Source: Bacillota bacterium (GTDB lineage Bacteria; Bacillota; Clostridia; Christensenellales; Aristaeellaceae). From it: a DNA stretch of 11,712 bases. The stretch is from the NCBI GenBank assembly GCA_023460055.1, contig JAEWRJ010000029.1, forward strand, positions 1 through 11,712, given 5' to 3'. The notes under the pieces were generated by a model. That model had not been told where the DNA came from and ran no database searches. It saw nothing but the letters and a program-made list of their open reading frames with translations. The translations under genes were made by a program, and so were the position numbers. This document shows positions 7,924 through 11,712 of this stretch, piece after piece (within the stretch, counting starts at the first letter, position 1; every line of letters starts with the position of its first letter).

Positions 7924-8012
7924 TGGCGCAGAGGGTGGGATTCGAACCCACGTGGACTTGCATCCAAACTGATTTCGAGTCAGCCCCGTTATGACCGCTT
8001 CGATACCTCTGC
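7924..8012 (-). tRNA. tRNA-Ser, anticodon CGA
   Basis: The minus strand from 8012 folds as a class II tRNA. The acceptor GCAGAGG pairs with CCTCTGC, with discriminator G and an encoded CCA (7926-7924). The anticodon stem GCTGA/TCAGT carries the loop CTCGAAA, giving anticodon CGA for UCG codons. A long variable arm (TGGA/TCCA) precedes the T arm GTGGG-TTCGAAT-CCCAC. Long variable arm plus CGA anticodon identify serine. The length is 89 bases including CCA. Confidence 0.95.
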
Positions 8013-8034
8013 ACACGCTTTTTGGCGCTTGACT

Positions 8035-8063
8035 ATATTACTAAATGAGGCAGAATCTGTCAA
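8035..8063 (-). promoter_or_regulatory. Promoter of tRNA-Ser
   Basis: On the minus strand a perfect -35 TTGACA (8058-8063) is followed after exactly 17 bases by TAATAT (8035-8040), a four-of-six -10. The predicted start falls near 8028, about 16 bases before the mature tRNA. Confidence 0.65.
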
Positions 8064-8074
8064 TCTAAATTGAA

Positions 8075-8095
8075 GAGGGCCGCGCCGCGGCCCTC
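8075..8095 (-). terminator. Hairpin terminator after the mscL-HAD operon
   Basis: A perfect nine-bp GC-rich stem (GAGGGCCGC/GCGGCCCTC) with a three-base loop lies 24 bases after the HAD stop codon. In the minus direction it is followed by TTCAATTTAG, so the U-tract is modest. It separates the operon from the tRNA promoter that begins 12 bases further on. Confidence 0.7.
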
Positions 8096-8119
8096 CGATC
8101 AAACATATACCTGCCCGGG

Positions 8120-8752
8120 CTAGATCTGCCCGCTTTCCAGTGCCTCCAGCATCTGCGCGTAGTTCTCAAAGCGGGAGACGCCGGGATAATCGGGGTAGAA
8201 GCCGTCCTCGTCAAAGAGGATGCTCTGCATGCCGGCGTTGATACCTGCTTCCAGGTCGATGGGGCGGTCGCCCACCATCACGCAATCCCGCGGGTTCAGC
8301 CCGTGCTTTTCCATCATGTGCAGCAAAGCGTCTGGTGCCGGCTTGCTGGGGAACCCATCCTCATCGGTGATGGCATCGGAAAAGTAACGAAGGAGGCCCG
8401 CGCGCTCCAGCGCTTCGGGCCCTGACTTATCGCGGTGGGTGTATACGTAATTTCGCCCGCCATTGGCAACGATGAAGCCCAGCACCTCTTCAAGCCCCTT
8501 GTAGGGCAGGAGAGTATCGGAGCCCTCATCCTCCGCGTGCTCAAAGTAGGTATCCAGCAGCTCTTGCGCGTGCTCATCGCCGCCGATGGACCTCGCGGCG
8601 TGGCCCAGCGTGTTCTTTACAAGGGGAAAGATGTCCTCATCGTCCATGCGGATATTTCTTTTCTTCAGCGCCTTTTGAAAGGCGCGGACAATGCGGGGGT
8701 AGGTGTTGTACAGCGTGCCGTCAAAGTCCCAAAACCAGTGGGTATACCTCAT
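8120..8752 (-). CDS. HAD-family phosphatase, phosphoglycolate phosphatase-like (subfamily IA)
   Basis: A 210-residue cytoplasmic hydrolase with all four HAD motifs. Motif I is DFDGT with D9 (nucleophile) and D11, motif II is T105 in VYTHRD, motif III is K137 in SKPAPD, and motif IV is GDRPID with D162 and D166. A helical cap inserted between motifs I and II (about residues 15-85) places it in subfamily IA, with phosphoglycolate phosphatase and beta-phosphoglucomutase relatives. The substrate cannot be told from sequence. Its ATG overlaps the mscL stop in ATGA, so the two are translationally coupled. It also lacks a clear promoter of its own. Confidence 0.9.
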   Translation of the reverse strand: MRYTHWFWDFDGTLYNTYPRIVRAFQKALKKRNIRMDDEDIFPLVKNTLGHAARSIGGDEHAQELLDTYFEHAEDEGSDTLLPYKGLEEVLGFIVANGGRNYVYTHRDKSGPEALERAGLLRYFSDAITDEDGFPSKPAPDALLHMMEKHGLNPRDCVMVGDRPIDLEAGINAGMQSILFDEDGFYPDYPGVSRFENYAQMLEALESGQI

Positions 8753-9213
8753 GCCTTGCCTTTTACCTTCAGCTCGCTGGTGCAGTGGGGGCAGCGCGTG
8801 GCGGCGTCAGCGACGGGCTCCAGGCAAAAGTCGCACTTGCGAACGACGGGCGCCGGGGCCGCTTCCTTCTTCTTCTGCAGCTTGGAGAATGCCTTGACAA
8901 ACAGGAAGATGAAGAAGGCGACGATCAGAAAATCAATCACCGTCTGGATGAACATGCCGTAGTTGAGCGTGGAAACACCCGCCTCGTTGGCCAGCTGGTA
9001 GGTGGAATAGGCAATATCGCTTTTGCCCAGCTGGATAAACAGGTTGGCGACACTCTTGCCGCCGGTCAGGAGGCCCAGTACCGGCATGAACAGGTCATTG
9101 ACCAGGCTTGATACGATCTTTCCAAAGGCGCCGCCGATGATCACGCCGACAGCCAGGTCGATCACATTGCCCTTCATCGCGAAGGCCTTGAACTCATCCA
9201 GGAATTTTTTCAT
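8749..9213 (-). CDS. mscL: Large-conductance mechanosensitive channel with C-terminal zinc ribbon
   Basis: A 154-residue inner-membrane channel that opens under membrane tension to release solutes during osmotic downshock. The N-terminus MKKFLDEFKAFAMKGNVIDLAVGVIIGGAFGKI carries the typical amphipathic helix and gating TM1 (about 15-45), while TM2 covers about 86-110 (FIQTVIDFLIVAFFIFLFVK). The start at 9213 was chosen because MKKFLDEFK is the usual MscL N-terminus and GGGGGG lies 8 bases upstream; an extension to 9288 would include the promoter. Unlike the 136-residue E. coli protein, the C-terminus has a KKKEAAPAP linker and a CDFC...CPHC ribbon (C127, C130, C141, C144). It is expressed leftward with the HAD gene. 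Confidence 0.95.
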   Translation of the reverse strand: MKKFLDEFKAFAMKGNVIDLAVGVIIGGAFGKIVSSLVNDLFMPVLGLLTGGKSVANLFIQLGKSDIAYSTYQLANEAGVSTLNYGMFIQTVIDFLIVAFFIFLFVKAFSKLQKKKEAAPAPVVRKCDFCLEPVADAATRCPHCTSELKVKGKA

Positions 9214-9241
9214 ATGCTTTTCCCCCCATTCATATTGGGCA

Positions 9242-9253
9242 CAGGTAAACCTG
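9242..9253. repeat. CAGGT-AA-ACCTG inverted repeat in the mscL leader
   Basis: A perfect five-bp inverted repeat with a two-base spacer between the mscL -10 and its ribosome binding site. It could be an operator half-site pair or incidental. No regulator can be named. Confidence 0.25.
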
Positions 9254-9265
9254 CCCTGATAAGCC

Positions 9266-9271
9266 ATTATA
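9266..9271 (-). promoter_or_regulatory. Extended -10 promoter of mscL
   Basis: On the minus strand TGGTATAAT gives a perfect -10 (9266-9271) with an extended TGn. The -35 position (around 9289-9294) is poor and overlaps the -10 of the opposing pyrE promoter. The predicted start near 9259 gives a leader of about 45 bases. Confidence 0.6.
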
Positions 9272-9289
9272 CCATCATCTTTATCCATA

Positions 9290-9298
9290 TGCTATAAT
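9290..9298 (+). promoter_or_regulatory. Extended -10 promoter of pyrE
   Basis: On the plus strand TGCTATAAT gives a perfect -10 (9293-9298) with an extended TGn and no good -35. The predicted start near 9305 gives a leader of only about 22 bases, too short for an attenuator or riboswitch. Confidence 0.65.
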
Positions 9299-9326
9299 AT
9301 GGGTGATTATACCTAATGGAGGGAAT

Positions 9327-9890
9327 ATGACTGACACAAACGCCCTGCGGCAGAAAATGGAAGACATCGGCGCGCTCAAGCAAGGACACTTTCTGCGTGC
9401 CTCCGGCCGGCACAGCGACCATTACGTGCAGCCTGCCCGTCTGTTTGAGCGGGCCACGCAGGCGCAGGAAGTGATCGCCCCGCTGGCGGAGCGCCTTGGC
9501 GGCCTGAAGGCCGATATTGTGCTGGGGGCTGCCCTTGGCGGCCTGCTGGCAGGCTATGAGGTCAGCCGGGCGCTTGGCCTTCCCTTCATCTATAGCGAGC
9601 GCAAGGACGGCGCGATGACCCTGCGGCGCGGCTTTACCATCACCCCCGGCGCCAGGGTGCTGTTGATCGAGGATGAGGTGCAGACAGGTACCAGCGTGCG
9701 GGAGATGACTGAGATCGTGCGCGCGCTGGGCGGCACAGTAGCCGGCATCGGCTGCCTTATGGATAAATCCGGCGGCAAGGCACGCTTTGACGCCCCCTTT
9801 GAAACCCTGCTCTCCATCCCTGTCATCCACTACACCCCCAAGGAATGCCCGATGTGCGCCGAGGGGATCCCGCTTCAGCACAGCCCGTAA
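9327..9890 (+). CDS. pyrE: Orotate phosphoribosyltransferase
   Basis: A 187-residue type I phosphoribosyltransferase that joins orotate to PRPP to make OMP in pyrimidine synthesis. The PRPP motif is VLLIEDEVQTGTS (111-123). Other family features are SGRHSDHYVQPARLFE (26-41), the GAALGGLLAGYEVSR phosphate loop (67-81), SERKDG with the catalytic-loop Lys (90-95), and a CPMCAEGIPL tail as in clostridial OPRT-like proteins. The ATG at 9327 has GGAGGG just upstream. A GTG at 9303 would lie at the transcription start and is unlikely. It stands alone, with no other pyr genes nearby, and is the only plus-strand gene here. A related purine or pyrimidine transferase cannot be fully excluded. Confidence 0.78.
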   Translation: MTDTNALRQKMEDIGALKQGHFLRASGRHSDHYVQPARLFERATQAQEVIAPLAERLGGLKADIVLGAALGGLLAGYEVSRALGLPFIYSERKDGAMTLRRGFTITPGARVLLIEDEVQTGTSVREMTEIVRALGGTVAGIGCLMDKSGGKARFDAPFETLLSIPVIHYTPKECPMCAEGIPLQHSP

Positions 9891-10049
9891 TACTGATTCC
9901 AAACTTTAACGCATCGTCGCGTTGGTCCTTTTGCCTTGGCGCTGTGTCGCCGGTAGCTTGACGTAGCGTTGCTACGCCTGCGCTCCCGCTCCTTGCGCAC
10001 AGACAAAATTACTCAGCGCTTTGGATGCGTTGAAGTTCCTCATCAGTAT
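9890..10049 (+). repeat. Inverted-repeat element, copy 1 (MITE-like, about 160 bp)
   Basis: The element is bounded by perfect ATACTGAT (9890-9897) and ATCAGTAT (10042-10049) ends. The full terminal inverted repeats match at 21 of 26 positions and include AACGCATC (9908-9915) and GATGCGTT (10024-10031). A perfect six-bp hairpin with a three-base loop lies at its centre (9962-9976). It begins on the last base of the pyrE stop codon. If its ends are taken as TACTGAT...ATCAGTA, it is flanked on both sides by TAA (9888-9890 and 10049-10051), a possible 3-bp target duplication. A hand alignment to copy 2 gives about 72% identity with one gap. It contains no open frame of note. Confidence 0.75.
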
Positions 10050-10116
10050 AAGACATATTCGAATTCAGCTGACAACTGCGAGGCATAAGGTAAGCGCTCG
10101 CATCAGAATAGAAAAT

Positions 10117-10157
10117 CGCCCGGTCTGTCTGGTCAGACCGGGCGCGCTATTTTATTT
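10117..10157. terminator. Bidirectional terminator between the convergent genes pyrE and the VanY-like gene
   Basis: A perfect 11-bp GC-rich stem (CGCCCGGTCTG at 10117-10127, CAGACCGGGCG at 10134-10144) with a six-base loop. On the plus strand it is followed by CGCTATTTTATTT, and on the minus strand by ATTTTCTATTCT, so it can end transcripts from both sides. It lies 227 bases from the pyrE stop and 179 from the VanY-like stop, unusually far, because an inverted-repeat element intervenes on each side. Confidence 0.75.
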
Positions 10158-10163
10158 AAACTT

Positions 10164-10324
10164 GATACTAACGAAAATCGTTCACGCATCCAAAGCGGTG
10201 AGGGATTTTGTTCCGGGGCAAGGAGTGCAAGTGAAGGCGAGCAGCGCTACGTTGAACTTGCGGCGACACAGCACCGGGACTAAATCACCGCCGCGACGAT
10301 GCGTGAACGGTTTGAGCTAGTATC
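10164..10324 (-). repeat. Inverted-repeat element, copy 2 (opposite orientation)
   Basis: This is the reverse-oriented relative of the element at 9890-10049. Its terminal inverted repeats (10164-10190 and 10298-10324) match at 23 of 27 positions, including GTTCACGCATC at the inner end. Blocks shared with copy 1 are GCATCGTCGC, GCTGTGTCGCCG, ACGTAGCG, CTCCTTGC and CGCTTTGGATGCGT. The central hairpin of copy 1 is decayed here. Its right end overlaps the TGA stop of the VanY-like gene (10325-10323). Possible 3-bp flanks are TGA and TCA, which do not match exactly. Confidence 0.75.
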
Positions 10325-11465
10325 AGAAGGTGACTGCTACGACCAGGCCGCCCATGTTGTCATCCGACACGCTGTAGCTGGCGGCACCCTCAGGCAGGCG
10401 CAGATCATGATCGCCGGGGGTCGCTTCCACGCGGAAGATCTCATACTTCAGCTGCCCGTCCTCGTAGACAGCCGCATGCTCGTTTTCGATCAGGTACTCG
10501 ATGTACTCTTCCAGGCACAGATCCAGCTGACGCATCACCGCGGCGTGGGGTACGCCCACGTACCGGTAGGCATCGATCTTCAGGTTGATGGCCGTCTTGA
10601 AGGACTTGTCCACGGTGCCCGGCAGGGGGTAATTGAGCACAGGATAACGGAAAACATAGCCGTATTTCCAGCTGTTCTCAACCAGCCATTGACCCTGAAC
10701 GGTATCATGGATCCTCGCGGCCTTCAGCACCGGATCATTCTGGTTCCACACGTCCAGCTCCACTGACAGGCCGGACTGGTAGTCGCTGGTGCCGGGATAG
10801 GACACGGTCTTCCTGACCTCTTCCACCAGCAGGTCGCCGGTCAGCCTGGCGTTCCTGGCTGTCACCGCGTCCGAAGTCTCGGTCCACAGCTGCGCCTGCG
10901 TATCCATGGAGCGGTAACCGGTCCTGACCAGATAGTCCTCCAGCCCCTCGGCCTTGGCGGCCGTGATCATCTGATCAAGCGCCTGGATGGCCGCCGGGAA
11001 AAGAGACACCTGCTGGCGCGTGGTCGGCACGCGCCGCCCGCTCTCATCCATGATGCTCTTGAGCTCGCCTTCAACCAGCGAAAAGTCCGCGGGCAGGCTG
11101 TGCCAGCGGTTCAGCAGCAGCAGACCGCCCTGCAGGGCCTCGGCCCTGGTGACGGATACCTGGTCCACGCCCTTGACGGCAAAGCCCTTGAGGCTGACCA
11201 CATCGATGCCTTCGGCCTTGGGCTGCGGCCAGACCGGCGCGGCATCAGGCTGTATCTGGCTGCGCTGTGCCAGCACTGCCGTGTTATACTCCTGCACCAT
11301 GGCGTTATTCGCGTCCACGATGCGCTTTTGCTCTTCCCTGTACTTGCCCTGCAGGCTGGAATCTATCAGGAAATAACCAACCAGGCACACTGCAAACAGC
11401 ACCAGAAGACTGATAACAATCCGAAGCAGCTTGAAATAGGGATCAGCCCTATGCGTGTTGGACAT
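10323..11465 (-). CDS. Membrane-anchored VanY-like D-Ala-D-Ala carboxypeptidase homologue, probably catalytically inactive
   Basis: A 380-residue protein with a single N-terminal membrane segment (about 14-35), a linker of about 110 residues, a VanY-type M15B domain (about 150-325) and a 50-residue tail. The fold is recognised from LVRTGYRSMDTQAQL (179-193), YPGTSDYQSGLSVEL (223-237), WLVENSWKYGYVFRYP (260-275), AYRYVG (299-304) and LCLEEYIEYL (316-325). In VanY the zinc and catalytic residues sit in SxHxxGxAxD and ExWH. Here the corresponding residues are Y229 for His, E236 for Asp, and K296 and A299 for the Glu and His. Hydrolysis therefore seems lost. The domain faces the outside and may bind peptidoglycan or regulate another enzyme. 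It has a strong promoter of its own. Confidence 0.8.
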   Translation of the reverse strand: MSNTHRADPYFKLLRIVISLLVLFAVCLVGYFLIDSSLQGKYREEQKRIVDANNAMVQEYNTAVLAQRSQIQPDAAPVWPQPKAEGIDVVSLKGFAVKGVDQVSVTRAEALQGGLLLLNRWHSLPADFSLVEGELKSIMDESGRRVPTTRQQVSLFPAAIQALDQMITAAKAEGLEDYLVRTGYRSMDTQAQLWTETSDAVTARNARLTGDLLVEEVRKTVSYPGTSDYQSGLSVELDVWNQNDPVLKAARIHDTVQGQWLVENSWKYGYVFRYPVLNYPLPGTVDKSFKTAINLKIDAYRYVGVPHAAVMRQLDLCLEEYIEYLIENEHAAVYEDGQLKYEIFRVEATPGDHDLRLPEGAASYSVSDDNMGGLVVAVTF

Positions 11466-11533
11466 GCTTCTTCATCCTTTCCGTGCGCGGCGCACAAGCA
11501 AACGATACGCCTCCAGAGATAAATATCAACCAA

Positions 11534-11562
11534 TTTATAACAGAATCATGACAAGAAGTCAA
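11534..11562 (-). promoter_or_regulatory. Promoter of the VanY-like gene
   Basis: On the minus strand TTGACT (11557-11562) and TATAAA (11534-11539) are each five of six to consensus and are separated by exactly 17 bases. The predicted start near 11527 leaves a leader of about 60 bases. This is one of the best matched promoters in the window. Confidence 0.7.
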
Positions 11563-11648
11563 TCTTTTGTCATAAATTAATTCATATTGCAGATTGCAAG
11601 TTTAATTGCCCATCATTTTCACCAGTCATGTATGTGTGATCGAGATGC

Positions 11649-11674
11649 CATCTCTCCCCATATGGGGAGAGATG
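11649..11674. repeat. Perfect 26-bp palindrome
   Basis: Every base from 11649 to 11674 pairs with its partner around a central AT: CATCTCTCCCCAT on one side and its exact reverse complement on the other. Neither flank has a T-run downstream (AAAAGG on the plus side, GCATCTCG on the minus side), so it is not a textbook intrinsic terminator. It lies about 85 bases upstream of the promoter of the VanY-like gene. Two minus-strand frames cross or abut it near the window edge, including a possible gene end (stop at 11691-11689), but too little is visible to call a gene. Confidence 0.6.
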
Positions 11675-11712
11675 AAAAGGCCGCCGTTTTACGCCGCCAT
11701 TTCATTTGCCGT

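Noticed and set aside
7817..8014. 65-codon minus-strand frame.
   Set aside because: It coincides with the tRNA-Ser gene and its terminator.
7295..9253. The inverted repeats at 7295-7308 and 9242-9253 share a GGTAAACC/GGTTTACC core and could be sites for one regulator.
   Set aside because: The shared core is only eight bases, the flanks differ, and no regulator gene is near, so chance is the simpler explanation.
9267..9902. Long minus-strand frame opposite pyrE (211 codons).
   Set aside because: It is antisense to a clear phosphoribosyltransferase with its PRPP motif, has no recognisable residues, and covers the divergent promoter region.
9890..10324. The two repeats considered as a CRISPR array or an attachment-site pair.
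   Set aside because: There are only two diverged copies, inverted rather than direct, without regular spacers or integrase genes.
11589..11712. A minus-strand frame of about 40 codons crossing the 26-bp palindrome, and a possible gene end with stop at 11691-11689.
   Set aside because: No start with a ribosome binding site, and the sequence ends too soon to judge; the palindrome and promoter explain the region better.

Overview
The window looks like chromosomal DNA of a Gram-positive-type anaerobe of the Clostridia. This rests on a YesM/YesN-type two-component pair beside an ABC sugar-binding protein, strong GGAGG ribosome binding sites, TTGACA/TATAAT promoters, and an MscL with a C-terminal zinc ribbon. 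A binding protein with a plain signal peptide and no lipobox would suit a Christensenellales-like gut lineage, but that is only an inference. Almost every gene is on the minus strand and is read from right to left; orotate phosphoribosyltransferase is the exception.

Left third (1-4731, minus): a membrane histidine kinase (YesM type) overlaps its AraC-type response regulator (YesN type) by 23 bases. After 140 bases comes an extracellular solute-binding protein that runs off the left edge. In front of the binding protein is a TATAAT box with a poor -35 and two direct repeats spaced exactly 20 bp apart. That is the geometry expected for an AraC-type activator, so the pair probably switches on uptake of a carbohydrate. 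The permease genes would lie beyond the left edge.

Middle (4732-8120): a decayed, frameshifted tail of an IS256-like transposase lies upstream of the kinase. It is followed to the right by a hydroxypyruvate-isomerase-like TIM-barrel gene and an aldo/keto reductase, probably co-transcribed and plausibly sugar catabolism. Then come a 650-base stretch without a clear gene (holding one odd short reading frame with an in-frame UGA and a hairpin) and a tRNA-Ser(CGA) with its own promoter and terminator.

Right third (8120-11712): a HAD phosphatase and mscL form a two-gene operon with an ATGA overlap, ending in a strong hairpin. mscL and pyrE diverge from back-to-back extended -10 promoters that overlap each other. 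pyrE converges on a membrane-anchored VanY-like protein whose metal-binding and catalytic residues all appear to be replaced. Between these convergent genes, two about 160-bp elements with terminal inverted repeats lie in opposite orientation around a bidirectional terminator, and each begins on the stop codon of its neighbouring gene. A perfect 26-bp palindrome lies near the right edge.

The points most worth a second look are the paired inverted-repeat elements on stop codons, the apparently dead VanY-like protein, the zinc-ribbon MscL, and the AraC-type operator in front of the binding protein. No complete novel multi-gene system (defence, biosynthetic or mobile) is evident.
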